A stretch of 64,000 nucleotides of DNA. Origin: Nocardia abscessus. Lineage in GTDB: Bacteria; Actinomycetota; Actinomycetes; Mycobacteriales; Mycobacteriaceae. This document shows, piece after piece, positions 1 through 9,098 of the stretch. A program made the translations under genes and the position numbers. The DNA lies in the NCBI RefSeq assembly GCF_015477775.1, contig NZ_JADLQO010000001.1:434001-498000 (forward strand), read 5' to 3'. The notes beneath the pieces were generated by a model. The model had not been told where the DNA came from. It saw only the letters and a program-made list of their open reading frames with translations, and did no database searches. Each line of letters opens with the position of its first letter. Position 1 is the stretch's first letter.

Positions 1-837
1 GGCGTAGACGCGCGCCGCGTCACGGCCACGGCCTGCCGCTTCGAGCGCATCCCTGATCCGGGAAACCGTCTGCGCCAGCACCCGTTTCGAGGGACCGGCG
101 ATGAAGACGGCCTCCGCGTTCTCGGCCGCGAACCGCACGCCGCGCGGTGACGCCCCCGCCTGGTAGATCACCGGCGTACGTTGCGGCGACGGCTCCGAGA
201 GATGGATGCCCGGCACGGTGTAGTGCGTGCCGCGATGACCGATGTGGTGCACCTTGGCCGGGTCCACGTAGACGCCCGCGGCCGCGTCGCGGACCACCGC
301 GTCGTCCTCCCACGAGCCTTCCCACAGCTTGTACAACACCTCGAGGTACTCGTCGGCCTGGTTGTAGCGCTCGTCGTGGTCGAGCTGGTCGGCCGCGCCG
401 AAATTGCGCGCCGCCGACGGCAGGTATCCGGTCACCACGTTCCAACCGAGCCTGCCGTTGGTGAGATGGTCGAGCGTCGACAGACGCCGCGCGAACGGGT
501 ACGGGTGCTCGAATCCGGTGCCGGTGGTGATGCCGAACCCGAGATGCTCGGTGACCGCGGCCATGGCGGAGACCAGCAGCAGCGGGTCGGCCACCGGGAT
601 CTGCGCGCCCTGGCGCAGGGCGGCGATGTCGTTGCCGCCGTAGACGTCGTAGGTGCCGAGGACGTCGGCGATGAAGATGCCGTCGAAGCGGCCGCGCTCC
701 AGCAGCTTCGCCAGCTCGGTCCAGTAGCCCAGCTCCTTGTAACGGTGCGACTGGTCGTCCGGATGCCGCCACAGCCCGGGTGACTGGTGGGCGACACAGT
801 TCATGTCGAAGGCGTTGAAGCGGATCCGGCGGGTCAC
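1..837 (-). CDS. LLM-class flavin-dependent monooxygenase (DszA/DmoA/NtaA type), 3' part outside window
   Basis: This gene encodes the first 279 residues of a luciferase-like FMNH2-dependent monooxygenase; the C-terminus lies beyond the window edge. The N-terminus (TRRIRFNAFDMNCVAHQSPG) and later stretches such as GFGITTGTGFEHPYPFARR and GRLGWNVVTGYLPSAARNFG fit the nitrilotriacetate/dibenzothiophene-sulfone/dimethylsulfide monooxygenase branch. These enzymes use reduced flavin and O2 to cleave C-S or C-N bonds. The GTG start overlaps the stop of the upstream acyl-CoA-dehydrogenase-like gene (GTGA), so the two are translationally coupled. Such pairs commonly serve organosulfur scavenging; the substrate here cannot be read from sequence. 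Confidence 0.85.
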   Translation of the reverse strand, partial: MTRRIRFNAFDMNCVAHQSPGLWRHPDDQSHRYKELGYWTELAKLLERGRFDGIFIADVLGTYDVYGGNDIAALRQGAQIPVADPLLLVSAMAAVTEHLGFGITTGTGFEHPYPFARRLSTLDHLTNGRLGWNVVTGYLPSAARNFGAADQLDHDERYNQADEYLEVLYKLWEGSWEDDAVVRDAAAGVYVDPAKVHHIGHRGTHYTVPGIHLSEPSPQRTPVIYQAGASPRGVRFAAENAEAVFIAGPSKRVLAQTVSRIRDALEAAGRGRDAARVYA

Positions 838-2057
838 TGCGCGGCTCCGGCCGCCGGTGTGCGTTCGCCCGCGCTCCACGCGAACGGCAGATCGGCGCCG
901 TTGAGCAGGTGATCGCCGATCGCCCGCGCCTTCTGGATCGCCGGGTTGTGCACCGAGATGGTTCGGGCGTTGCGCCAGTGCCGATCCAACCGCAACTGTT
1001 CGGAGACCACCGAAGCGCCGCCCACTTCGAACAGCAGCGTAGTGGCGGGCAGCACCAGGTCGATGACGGCGAGCTGGGCGCGAGCCGCGGCGAGTTCGGC
1101 CGCCACCAAGGCGCTCTCCTCCTGCGCGCCGCTCGCCAGCACGTCGTCGAGCACGTCGGCGACGGCGAGCACACTGGCTTCGGCGGCGAACGCGGCCGCC
1201 GACAGCCGCCCGATCACCTGCTGCACCAGCGGGTCGTGCCGGGGCAGATCGGCCGCGGAGTGGGTGTAGCCGCGGGTGCGCGCCGCGACCCAGTCCCGGA
1301 CGTCGCGCTCGGCGCGCTTGGCGATGCCCGCGAGCACCGAGAGCTGGACCAGTTGCAGGTACGAGGTCGCGTAGGTCGGGCCGGGTGCGCCGTACCCGGG
1401 ACCGAGAATCCGATCCTCGGTCACCACCACGTCGGTGAATTCCGTGGTGCCGCTGGCCGTCAGCCGCTGCCCGAAGCCGTCCCAGTCGTCGTGCTGGCGC
1501 ACACCCTCGGCGTTCGCGTCCACCAGCACCCCGACGCGCTCGCCGTCACGGTCGGCGGCGGCCAGGATGTAGTCCGCGTACAGCGACCCAGTGCTGTAGT
1601 ACTTCACGCCGTTGAGCAGCCACCGGCCGCCGTCCTCGGTCAGCGTTGTGCGGTAGCGGTCCACCGCGCCGACGCCCGGTTCGGTGATCGCGTTGCCCAC
1701 CAGCGTGCCCTCGGACACCGCGCGCAGCCAGCGCTCCCGCTCCGGTCCCCGCTCCGCCAGCAACTGGTCCTCGACGAACGAGAAGTGCACGCGCAACGCC
1801 TGTGGCAGGTTCGACTCGGCCGCGGCGAGTTCGATGAGCAACCGGAACAGCTGCCGGACGGTGACGCCGTATCCGCCGAACTCGACCGGAACGCGCAGTG
1901 CGCCGAACTTCGCCGTGCGCAGCAGACCGACCTCGTCGTACGGCAAAGAGCGATCGATTTCCCGCGCTACGGCGCCCTGGGCGATCCGGTCGAAGATCGG
2001 GCCGAAGATCGCATCCAGTTCGGAGTCGGTGGTGGATTTCGCCTCGGTGGTCGTCAT
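834..2057 (-). CDS. acyl-CoA dehydrogenase-fold flavoprotein, SfnB/DszC-type monooxygenase
   Basis: The product (407 aa from the ATG at 2057; an in-frame GTG at 2075 would add six residues) has the acyl-CoA dehydrogenase fold: an N-terminal helical domain, a central beta-domain with the ITEPGVGAVDRYRTTL stretch, and a C-terminal four-helix domain. It resembles the SfnB/DszC branch, which acts as a flavin-dependent monooxygenase in sulfur acquisition and not as a fatty-acid dehydrogenase. The DszA-type monooxygenase follows with a 4-base overlap, which supports a two-step oxidation of a sulfur- or nitrogen-containing compound with FMNH2 supplied by an unlinked reductase. The true substrate is unknown. 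Neither start has a strong Shine-Dalgarno sequence. Confidence 0.8.
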   Translation of the reverse strand: MTTTEAKSTTDSELDAIFGPIFDRIAQGAVAREIDRSLPYDEVGLLRTAKFGALRVPVEFGGYGVTVRQLFRLLIELAAAESNLPQALRVHFSFVEDQLLAERGPERERWLRAVSEGTLVGNAITEPGVGAVDRYRTTLTEDGGRWLLNGVKYYSTGSLYADYILAAADRDGERVGVLVDANAEGVRQHDDWDGFGQRLTASGTTEFTDVVVTEDRILGPGYGAPGPTYATSYLQLVQLSVLAGIAKRAERDVRDWVAARTRGYTHSAADLPRHDPLVQQVIGRLSAAAFAAEASVLAVADVLDDVLASGAQEESALVAAELAAARAQLAVIDLVLPATTLLFEVGGASVVSEQLRLDRHWRNARTISVHNPAIQKARAIGDHLLNGADLPFAWSAGERTPAAGAAQ

Positions 2058-2157
2058 CAGCCCACGATCGCGCACCCCGGCCCGGGGCTCACGGGTTGCG
2101 CGCAGTGCGATCGAAAATGAGGACTCCCGTCTCCGGCCGGGCTACCGGACCGGTCGC

Positions 2158-2649
2158 TCAATGCTGATCGGTTCGGCAATGCTGATCGGTTCGGCCCTCC
2201 GAGGCCGGTGGGAGCCCGGCGAGGTTCTGCAGCAGAGCGAGTGCGCCGGCGTGGTCATCCGGGTCGAGAGCCTCGAACAGGATGCGCTGGACCTCATCGG
2301 CTTTCGGAAGCAGCTGCGCGTACTCGCGGCGTCCGGTGCGGGTGAGGGCGATCCGCCGTTCCCGCTTGTCGGCGGGGTTGACGGATCGCTTGATCAGATT
2401 CTTGCGTTCCAGTGAAGCGGCCGCCTGCGCCATTGTCGAGGTATCGGTCCGGACGCGGACGGAAATCTCGTGCTGCGGCGAGGGCCCGTCGGTGTAGACG
2501 ACATTGAGAATGGCGAACTGGATCGGCGTGATCGAGTCTCCCACGGTGGCATGCCAGATGGAGTTGTGCCGCTGGTAGAGCAGCCTGATCAGGTGTCCCG
2601 GCGTCGCCGCGAAGACGTGCGGCGACGGCGCCGAGGTGAGTGACTCCAT
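2158..2649 (-). CDS. MarR-family transcriptional regulator
   Basis: This is a 163-residue winged-helix regulator. The middle of the protein (about residues 40-105) carries the MarR pattern: QFAILNVVYTDGPSPQHEIS, then TSTMAQAAASLERKNLIKR as recognition helix, then the wing NPADKRERRIALTRTGR. MarR proteins dimerise and usually repress neighbouring genes until a small, often aromatic, ligand binds. It is transcribed divergently from the dpg operon across a 529-bp intergenic region, so control of dpgA is plausible but not shown. The C-terminus is odd: an 18-bp in-frame tandem duplication makes it end RTDQHCRTDQH. Confidence 0.88.
   Translation of the reverse strand: MESLTSAPSPHVFAATPGHLIRLLYQRHNSIWHATVGDSITPIQFAILNVVYTDGPSPQHEISVRVRTDTSTMAQAAASLERKNLIKRSVNPADKRERRIALTRTGRREYAQLLPKADEVQRILFEALDPDDHAGALALLQNLAGLPPASEGRTDQHCRTDQH
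2159..2194. repeat. perfect 18-bp tandem duplication at the 3' end of marR
   Basis: The 18-mer beginning caatgctgatcgg occurs twice, at 2159-2176 and 2177-2194, without mismatch. It repeats six codons of the MarR C-terminus, just before the stop codon. The lack of divergence suggests a recent slippage event. Confidence 0.9.
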
Positions 2650-3178
2650 TCGCTGATTAGATCACGGCCCCACCGCGAGGCGGTTCGGATCGGTCGGTTG
2701 ACCAGCACGGCTTCCGGCCACTGACGCTCGGTCAATAGTACGTTTACGGACTAATCTTCCCGCACCAGTGAGCGCACGAAATATGTTGTGTCCCAGCATA
2801 TTTGACTGACACAGCGACGTACAGCCTCCGACCCCCTAACGTTTTGGGGTTGCCACCCCTGATCGAGCAGGGGTACTGTTCGGAATCGATCGAACTGACG
2901 CTTCCAGGTCTGAACCGGAAGCCGGAAGCACCACATAGTCGCTGTGCGACTGTGCCGCATAGATCGATTCTCGGGGGGAATGAGGGGTGGCATACCAATT
3001 TATTCGACGTGCCCTGCTCGATGAATGCGTACCGCGCATTCACGGGTAATCAAGGTCCGACTTACTGCCGTCGGCAGGCTCCGCCGCTCCGAATGAACGA
3101 GCGGCGGAAAAGCATCGCATTTATCGGTCTTCCGCGGCCGCACAACCGCGCGCCTCCAAATCAGCACAGGAACTGAGC
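2650..3178. promoter_or_regulatory. 529-bp divergent control region between marR and dpgA
   Basis: No convincing gene is present; the open frames here have poor codon bias. The region is less GC-rich than its surroundings. It holds an AAATATG-N11-CATATTT inverted repeat at 2779-2803, the paired ACCCC-N10-GGGGT palindromes at 2831-2874, and a long stretch (2875-3178) in front of dpgA that could be an untranslated leader. The Shine-Dalgarno for dpgA is the aggaa at about 3167-3171. No promoter hexamers could be assigned with confidence. Confidence 0.55.
2831..2874. promoter_or_regulatory. pair of ACCCC-N10-GGGGT palindromes, candidate operator for the dpg operon
   Basis: Two 20-bp imperfect palindromes, 2831-2850 and 2855-2874, share the half-site ACCCC and the same 10-bp spacing. 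Their centres are 24 bp apart. Eight of ten and nine of ten arm positions pair. Repeated identical spacing is typical of two dimers binding side by side. The regulator is unknown; MarR at 2158 is one candidate. Confidence 0.5.
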
Positions 3179-4321
3179 ATGACGACCATGAGCACCGCCC
3201 GGGTCGAAGCACTCGAGCCGAATCTACGTATCCATCCCCCGCAGGCAGCCACCGCACCGAAGTTGCTCGGAGTGGCCACCGCCAACCCGCCGGATCGCTA
3301 CAGCCAGCGCGAACTCATCGATCTGCTGAGGATCACCGACCCCAAGATCCGTGGCGTCTTCCTCAACGGCGGTATCGAGCAACGACATCTGACCCTGCCC
3401 CCACGTGGCGACGACGGCGAATTCCGCGTCGAGACGCAAGCCGAACTCCTGGAGAAACACCGCAGCCAGGGCGTGCGCACCGGCGCCGACGCGATGCGCC
3501 GGTGCCTGCGCGACATCGGCCGCGACCTGCACGACGTGCGCTATCTGGTAGCCGTCACCACCACCGGATTCCTGACCCCCGGATTCAGCGCGCTGCTGAT
3601 CAACGAGGTGGGCCTGGATCCGGATACCGCCCGGCTGGACGTCGTCGGCATGGGCTGCAACGCCGGGCTCAACGGCCTCGCGGCCGTGGCCAACTGGGCC
3701 GCCGCCCATCCGGGCGAACTCGCGCTGCTCGTCTGCTCCGAGGCCTGCTCAGCGGCTTACGTTTTCGACGGAACGATGCGCACCGCCGTGGTGAACAGCC
3801 TTTTCGGCGACGGCGCGGCGGCGCTGGCAGTACAGGCGGGCGACGGCCCCGAGCCCGATGAGCGGTCGAGGTCGAGCCTGACGCCCACGCTGTTGACCAC
3901 CAGCAGCTACATGATCCGGCACGCGGTCGGCGCGATGCGCTACGACTGGGACGAGGAAGCGGGAAAGTTCAGCTTCTACCTCGACAAGGAAGTGCCCTAC
4001 GAGGTCGGCGCGCACGCGGAGATCGTGATCGACAAGTTGCTGCGCGATACCGGCCTGCGGCGCAAGGACATAGCGCACTGGACCGTGCACTCGGGTGGCA
4101 AGAAGGTCATCGACGCGGTCAAGATCAACCTGGGCCTGACCTCGTACGACCTGCGCCACACCACGGGGGTGATGCGCGATTTCGGCAACCTGTCCAGTGG
4201 CTCGTTCCTCTTCTCCTACCAGCGGCTGCTCACCGAAGGCCGAGTCCGTCCCGGCGACTACGGCGTCCTCATGACGATGGGTCCGGGTTCGCAGATCGAA
4301 AGCGCTCTGCTCCGCTTCTGA
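3179..4321 (+). CDS. dpgA: type III polyketide synthase, 3,5-dihydroxyphenylacetyl-CoA synthase DpgA
   Basis: This 380-residue chalcone-synthase-fold enzyme is the DpgA type, which condenses four malonyl-CoA units into 3,5-dihydroxyphenylacetyl-CoA. The catalytic triad is visible: Cys160 in GMGCNAGLNG, His304 in TVHSGGKK and Asn337 in FGNLSSGS. The assignment to DpgA over other type III synthases rests on its being first in an operon with dpgB, dpgC and dpgD homologues, the same order as in glycopeptide antibiotic clusters. Translation probably starts at the ATG at 3179, which has an aggaa Shine-Dalgarno; Met4 is an alternative. A 33-bp gap separates it from dpgB. Confidence 0.93.
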   Translation: MTTMSTARVEALEPNLRIHPPQAATAPKLLGVATANPPDRYSQRELIDLLRITDPKIRGVFLNGGIEQRHLTLPPRGDDGEFRVETQAELLEKHRSQGVRTGADAMRRCLRDIGRDLHDVRYLVAVTTTGFLTPGFSALLINEVGLDPDTARLDVVGMGCNAGLNGLAAVANWAAAHPGELALLVCSEACSAAYVFDGTMRTAVVNSLFGDGAAALAVQAGDGPEPDERSRSSLTPTLLTTSSYMIRHAVGAMRYDWDEEAGKFSFYLDKEVPYEVGAHAEIVIDKLLRDTGLRRKDIAHWTVHSGGKKVIDAVKINLGLTSYDLRHTTGVMRDFGNLSSGSFLFSYQRLLTEGRVRPGDYGVLMTMGPGSQIESALLRF

Positions 4322-4354
4322 CTCACCTCGATCGAACTACACACAGGGGGAACG

Positions 4355-5059
4355 ATGACTACATCCAACGGGTCCGGCACCAACGTCCTGGCCACGGTGA
4401 TACCGGCCGATCAACCGTTGTCCACCGACCTGATCGACGCCGTGACGGCTATCGCCCTGCGCGCCGAAGACGCCCCACGCGACCTGCCACACGGTGTCGT
4501 GCTGTACATCTCCGGTCCGGAAGCGGGACAGAGTTTCTCGTGGCCGGGCGCCGTGGACATCGGCACCGTCGGCAAGTGGGAAGCCGCCTTGCGACGACTG
4601 GAACAGGTACCGGCGCCGATCGTCGCCGCCATCGACGGCGACGCCTATGGTCCCGCGGCCGAACTGCTGCTCGTCGCCGACTACCGGATACTGCGCTCCG
4701 GGTCTGTGCTCGGATTCGCCACCGCCGACGGAGGCACCTGGCCGGCGATGGCGCTGCATCGGCTGGTCACCCAGCACGGTGCGGGGCTCGCCAGGACACT
4801 CGCGATACAGGGCCGCAGCCTATCGGCAACCCAAGCGCTGGAGCACGGCTTGGTGGACGCGGCGATCGATGACGACGCCGAAGCCGAAACCCGCGCGGTC
4901 CAAGCAGGTCTGGCCCTGTTCGAGGCGACCGTGGGGACGGAGATCGCCATCAGCAGGCGTCTGATCCTGGACGCGGCGGTCACCCGATTCGAAGACGCGT
5001 TGGGCGCGCATCTGGCCGCCTCCGACCGAGCACTGCGGCGACTCGGGAGCGCGCTGTGA
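4355..5059 (+). CDS. dpgB: enoyl-CoA hydratase-like auxiliary protein DpgB
   Basis: This 234-residue crotonase-superfamily protein fits DpgB, which with DpgD raises the yield of DpgA and helps dehydrate and aromatise the polyketide. The crotonase core is seen in PAPIVAAIDGDAYGPAAELLL and in DYRILRSGSVLGFATADGG, but the usual GGG oxyanion-hole segment is degenerate, as expected of DpgB compared with DpgD. A ggggg sequence precedes the ATG. Its stop codon overlaps the GTG start of dpgC (GTGA), so translation is coupled. The assignment rests on operon position together with length. Confidence 0.87.
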   Translation: MTTSNGSGTNVLATVIPADQPLSTDLIDAVTAIALRAEDAPRDLPHGVVLYISGPEAGQSFSWPGAVDIGTVGKWEAALRRLEQVPAPIVAAIDGDAYGPAAELLLVADYRILRSGSVLGFATADGGTWPAMALHRLVTQHGAGLARTLAIQGRSLSATQALEHGLVDAAIDDDAEAETRAVQAGLALFEATVGTEIAISRRLILDAAVTRFEDALGAHLAASDRALRRLGSAL

Positions 5060-6369
5060 CCGCACTGCCGCAGTTCATCGGCGACCTCGAATACGACCGG
5101 GCCGCGCTGCAGGCCGCTGCCGCCGAATGTGACCGCGTCCTGGACGAACTCGCCCCCGTCACGGAACGCGACGACGTGCAGGCCGCACGAGCCGCGCAAG
5201 CCCTCGACACGCTGCGAGCCCTCCGGCGGGCGTTCTTGCGCACGCATCTGTCCGCCGTGTACCGCGCCGCCACCGACAACCTGCGTGCTTCGCCACGGTT
5301 GACCGAGCTCGCCGCCGCGGTCACCACCGAGTTCCCCGGCCTGCTCCCCGAGCCCGGTCAGCTCGCCGCCGACGCCGCCGCGACGCAGGCGCACAAGGAA
5401 GGCTGGGAGATCGACCAGGGGATCTTCTTCCACGCGGTGTTCTCCGACCTGATCGCAGGCAACCATTTGCTCGACGCGATGCGCAGGCCGATCGGTCGCG
5501 CGCAGGCGCTGCTGCCGGACTTCGAGCGCACCGGCCGGATCACGCTACCCGCGGCGACGCTGACCCGCTCCGGCCACACCGCGACCATCACCATCACCAA
5601 TACGCACTGCCTCAACGCCGAGGACAACCAGCACGTCGCCGACATGGAGACCGCGGTCGACCTGGTACTGCTCGACCGGCGATCCGAGGTCGGCGTCGTG
5701 CGGGGCGGTGAGATGACCCACCCGCGCTACCGCGGCAAGCGGGTGTTCAGCGCGGGCATCAATCTCACCGAACTGCACCTGGGCAAGATCTCCTACGTCG
5801 AATTCCTGCTCGGCCGGGAGACCGGATACCTCGCCAAGATCCTGCGCGGCCTCTCCACGGTCGATGATTCCGGCGATTGGCCCCCGCGGCTGCACACGAA
5901 GCCGTGGATCGCCGCGGTGGACACCTTCGCGATCGGCGGCGGGGCACAACTGCTGCTCGTCTTCGACCGCGTGATCGCCGCCGCCGACAGCTATTTCAGC
6001 CTCCCGGCGGCGCAGGAAGGAATCGTGCCCGGCGCGGGCAATCTCCGGCTCGGGCGTGGCTCGGCCCACCGGTTGTCGCGCGATGTGATCCTGTGGGGCA
6101 GGCGGATCCGCGCCACCGAACCCGACGCGCGATATGTCTTCGACAGCGTCGTCGAACCCGACGCGATGGACGTCGAAATCGACCGCGCTGCCGAGCGACT
6201 CGCCGCCGACGCGGTGGTCGCCAACAAACACATGATCGTGACCGCCGAGGAACCGCAGGACACGTTCCGCTCCTACCTGGCCGAATTCGCCCTGCACCAG
6301 GCGCTGCGCCTCTACGGCGTGGACGTGCTGGCGAAGGTGGGCAGGTTCAGCACGGGAGCGCGCCGGTGA
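5056..6369 (+). CDS. dpgC: cofactor-free dioxygenase DpgC, 3,5-dihydroxyphenylacetyl-CoA to 3,5-dihydroxyphenylglyoxylate
   Basis: The 437-residue protein has the two-part DpgC layout: an N-terminal helical domain (about residues 1-180) and a C-terminal crotonase domain. The crotonase part contains [40 protein letters not shown] and, near residue 325, [19 protein letters not shown]. In glycopeptide producers DpgC uses O2 without metal or flavin to oxidise the alpha-carbon of 3,5-dihydroxyphenylacetyl-CoA and release the thioester, giving 3,5-dihydroxyphenylglyoxylate. It overlaps dpgB at its start and dpgD at its end by GTGA junctions. Length is close to that of characterised DpgC proteins. 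Confidence 0.92.
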   Translation: MTALPQFIGDLEYDRAALQAAAAECDRVLDELAPVTERDDVQAARAAQALDTLRALRRAFLRTHLSAVYRAATDNLRASPRLTELAAAVTTEFPGLLPEPGQLAADAAATQAHKEGWEIDQGIFFHAVFSDLIAGNHLLDAMRRPIGRAQALLPDFERTGRITLPAATLTRSGHTATITITNTHCLNAEDNQHVADMETAVDLVLLDRRSEVGVVRGGEMTHPRYRGKRVFSAGINLTELHLGKISYVEFLLGRETGYLAKILRGLSTVDDSGDWPPRLHTKPWIAAVDTFAIGGGAQLLLVFDRVIAAADSYFSLPAAQEGIVPGAGNLRLGRGSAHRLSRDVILWGRRIRATEPDARYVFDSVVEPDAMDVEIDRAAERLAADAVVANKHMIVTAEEPQDTFRSYLAEFALHQALRLYGVDVLAKVGRFSTGARR

Positions 6370-7175
6370 CCGCGCTGCCGGAGCCTGCCACCGTCGTCTA
6401 TCGCAAGCAGGGTCGCGTCGCCACCGTGGAACTCGATCGCCCGGAAGTGTTGAACGCGATGAACTCGCGAATGCACGCCGAACTCGGGCGGGTGTGGGAC
6501 GACATCGACCGCGACGACGAGATCTGGGTGGCCGTGCTCAGTGGCCGCGGCGGTCGCGCGTTCTCGGTCGGCCAGGACCTGAAGGAACTGTCCCAGCGCA
6601 TCGGCAACGGCGACGGCTACTCCACGTTCGGCAGCGCGGGCAAGCCCGGGCACCCGCGGATCACCGATCGGTTCGGCTTCGCCAAGCCGCTGATAGCCAA
6701 GGTGGCCGGATACGCGCTCGGCGGTGGTTTCGAGCTCGCTCTCGCCTGCGACATCGTCATCGCCGCCGACAACGCCGAGTTCGGGCTCACCGAGGCCAAG
6801 CTCGGCCTGATTCCGGGTGCGGGAGGGGTCTTCCGGTTGCCGCGCCAGGCGCCCTATCGGATCGCGCTGGGCCATCTGCTCACCGGTCGCCGGATGACCG
6901 CGGCCCGCGCCGCCGAACTCGGCCTCGTCAACGAAGTGGTTCCCGCCGCGGACCTCGACGCGTGCACCGATGCCTGGGTCGCCGACATCCTCGCCTGCGC
7001 GCCGCTGTCGGTACGCGCCATCAAGGAAGCCGCGGCCGCGGCCCTGACCATGCCGCTGCCCGAGGCGTTCACCGCCCGGTACCACTGGGAAACCCTGCGC
7101 GCCGGCTCCGCCGACGCCCGCGAAGGGCCACGGGCGTTCGCCGAGAAACGACCACCGATCTGGACCGGCCGCTGA
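6366..7175 (+). CDS. dpgD: enoyl-CoA hydratase DpgD
   Basis: This 269-residue crotonase starts at a GTG that overlaps the dpgC stop. It has the standard motifs: [12 protein letters not shown] for the first oxyanion-hole segment, [15 protein letters not shown] at about residues 114-128, and [12 protein letters not shown] for the catalytic loop. DpgD acts with DpgB and DpgA in formation of the dihydroxyphenylacetyl-CoA ring, probably as a dehydratase. On its own the sequence would be called an enoyl-CoA hydratase; the dpgA-B-C-D order decides the name. Confidence 0.9.
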   Translation: MTALPEPATVVYRKQGRVATVELDRPEVLNAMNSRMHAELGRVWDDIDRDDEIWVAVLSGRGGRAFSVGQDLKELSQRIGNGDGYSTFGSAGKPGHPRITDRFGFAKPLIAKVAGYALGGGFELALACDIVIAADNAEFGLTEAKLGLIPGAGGVFRLPRQAPYRIALGHLLTGRRMTAARAAELGLVNEVVPAADLDACTDAWVADILACAPLSVRAIKEAAAAALTMPLPEAFTARYHWETLRAGSADAREGPRAFAEKRPPIWTGR

Positions 7176-7219
7176 GCCGCGTCACGACCGGGTGCAGACC
7201 TATCGAGAAACGAAGGGCC

Positions 7220-9025
7220 ATGACATCTACACCGCCCCGCAGGCTGGGCCGCGACATCATCTTCGACTATCTGCGTGACGTCGGCACCGAATACGCCTTC
7301 GGTGTTCCCGGCACGCACGAGATTCCGTTGCTGGACGGCACGACCATTCCCGAAAACGGCGTCGAGTACGTGCCGTGCCTGCACGAGAACATCGCGCTCG
7401 GCGCGGCCATGGGCTATGCCCGGATGTCGGGGCGGCCCGGCGCGGCGATCGTCCACATCACCCCTGGCACGGCCAACATCATCGGCAACCTGTTCAACGC
7501 CTACCGATCCAATATCCCGCTCATCGTGTTCTGCGGGCAGCAGCACAGCGAGCTACTGATCCAGGAACCGATTCTGGCCTCCGACCTGGTCCACACCGCC
7601 GAGCAGTACACGAAGTGGGCCCACGAGATCCGCAGTGTCGACGAAATGCCGCTGGTGTTGCAGCGCGCTTTCAAAGAACTCCTGGTTCCGCCGTTCCGGC
7701 CGGTATTCGTCTCGTTGCCGTGGAACTTCCTGCTCGAAGCGCCCGCCGTGCAGGAGCCGGGACGGGTGACGCGCATCGCGCACGCCGTAACCGCCGACCC
7801 GTCCGGTGTCGCCGAGGCGGCGCACCAGCTGGCGAACGCGAAGAACCCGGTGGTGCTCGTCGGGGACGGGGTAGGCGAGGCGGACGCATGGCCGGAGATC
7901 GAGCGCCTGGCCAACGTGCTCGGCGCGGCGGTGTACTCGGAGAACCAGGCCAGCCGGATGAACTATCCGAATGATCTGCCGCACTGGCAGGGCGAGCTCG
8001 TACCCACCCAGGACGGGGTGCACATGCAGCTCGCCGATTTCGACACCATCTTCCAGGTCGGGGTGAATTCCCAGGCACAGATCCTGGTGTTCCGCTGGGA
8101 GAAGGGCCCGATCATCCCGTCCACGCTCACCCAGGTGACACTGCACAACGATCCGTGGGAGATCGGAAAGAATTCCTATGCCACGGTCGGTGTGCTCGGC
8201 GACGTCAAACGCAGTCTGCCGCTGATCATCGATGCCGTCGTGGGACACGCCGCGTATGACGAAGCCGCGGCGGCACAGCGCAATCGGCGGCTGCTGGAGC
8301 TCGACGCCCGGCGCGACAAGGCATTCACCGAGGCAGGAGCCACCGCCGCCGGCCACGAGCCCGCGATTCCGGACTACATCGTGCCGATGAAGCTCGCCGA
8401 AGTGCAGAAGACGCTCGACAAGCCGCTGACCGTGATCAACGAGGACTTCGCGATCTCGGCGGCGATCCAGAAGGCGATCGCCTACGACGCACCCGACGCC
8501 TACTTCTGTACTTCCGGCGGATCCCTCGGGTTCTCGCTGCCCGCATCGATCGGCATCGCCCTAGCCCTGGGCACGCGCCGCTACGTCGTGACGATAGTCG
8601 GCGATGGTTCGGCCCTGTTCCACACCAATTCGTGGTGGACGACCAGCAAATTGGCACTGCCCGTGCTCTATCTGGTGATGAACAACCACGAGTACAAGAC
8701 CCTCATGACCGGCCTTTCCGCCATAGGGCAGATCTACGGCTGGCAGCCGACCGGCGACGCCTGGTACCTGCGGTTGGGCAGGCCTACCCAGGACTTCGCG
8801 GAGATCGCCGACACCTTCGAGATCGACGGCGAAGTGGTGACCAGGACCGCGAAACTCGCCGATGCGCTGCGGCGCGGGTTCAAGGCCCTCGACAAGGGCG
8901 AGCCCTACGTGATCGACATCCGTATCGCCTCGGCGTCCGCGCCACCGATCGACATGCTGCTGGCCGAGAACCCGGACGTCGACCCGGTTCTGATCGAGCG
9001 ACTCCAGTCCATGGGCCCGCCGTGA
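7220..9025 (+). CDS. ThDP-dependent decarboxylase, benzoylformate decarboxylase-like
   Basis: This 601-residue protein has the three ThDP-enzyme domains. The PYR domain carries GVPGTHE, the catalytic Glu56 (CLHENIALG) and His79 (IVHITPGT), which aligns with His70 of Pseudomonas benzoylformate decarboxylase; Ser26 of that enzyme aligns with Thr32. The segment SNIPLIVFCGQQ also matches it. The PP domain has YFCTSGGSLGFSLPA and the GDG (461-463) to NN (488-489) cofactor motif. I find no clear counterpart of His281. Because dpgC should make 3,5-dihydroxyphenylglyoxylate, a benzoylformate analogue, the likely reaction is decarboxylation to 3,5-dihydroxybenzaldehyde, or carboligation. Shine-Dalgarno gaaggg precedes the ATG. 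Confidence 0.85.
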   Translation: MTSTPPRRLGRDIIFDYLRDVGTEYAFGVPGTHEIPLLDGTTIPENGVEYVPCLHENIALGAAMGYARMSGRPGAAIVHITPGTANIIGNLFNAYRSNIPLIVFCGQQHSELLIQEPILASDLVHTAEQYTKWAHEIRSVDEMPLVLQRAFKELLVPPFRPVFVSLPWNFLLEAPAVQEPGRVTRIAHAVTADPSGVAEAAHQLANAKNPVVLVGDGVGEADAWPEIERLANVLGAAVYSENQASRMNYPNDLPHWQGELVPTQDGVHMQLADFDTIFQVGVNSQAQILVFRWEKGPIIPSTLTQVTLHNDPWEIGKNSYATVGVLGDVKRSLPLIIDAVVGHAAYDEAAAAQRNRRLLELDARRDKAFTEAGATAAGHEPAIPDYIVPMKLAEVQKTLDKPLTVINEDFAISAAIQKAIAYDAPDAYFCTSGGSLGFSLPASIGIALALGTRRYVVTIVGDGSALFHTNSWWTTSKLALPVLYLVMNNHEYKTLMTGLSAIGQIYGWQPTGDAWYLRLGRPTQDFAEIADTFEIDGEVVTRTAKLADALRRGFKALDKGEPYVIDIRIASASAPPIDMLLAENPDVDPVLIERLQSMGPP

Positions 9026-9098
9026 TCGGCCGGACCGTCCAGCCGCGCTCGCGCGCCCGCTCGATGAGCGGGCGCACCGCACACGGAGAAAGGGAAAC

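Noticed and set aside
20..1174. 384-codon minus-strand frame at the window start
   Set aside because: It is a shifted reading across the two flavin oxygenase genes, whose real frames have clear family motifs.
2802..3176. 124-codon frame just upstream of dpgA
   Set aside because: Codon use is poor, no ribosome site or domain is seen, and it spans the paired palindromes; more likely leader DNA.
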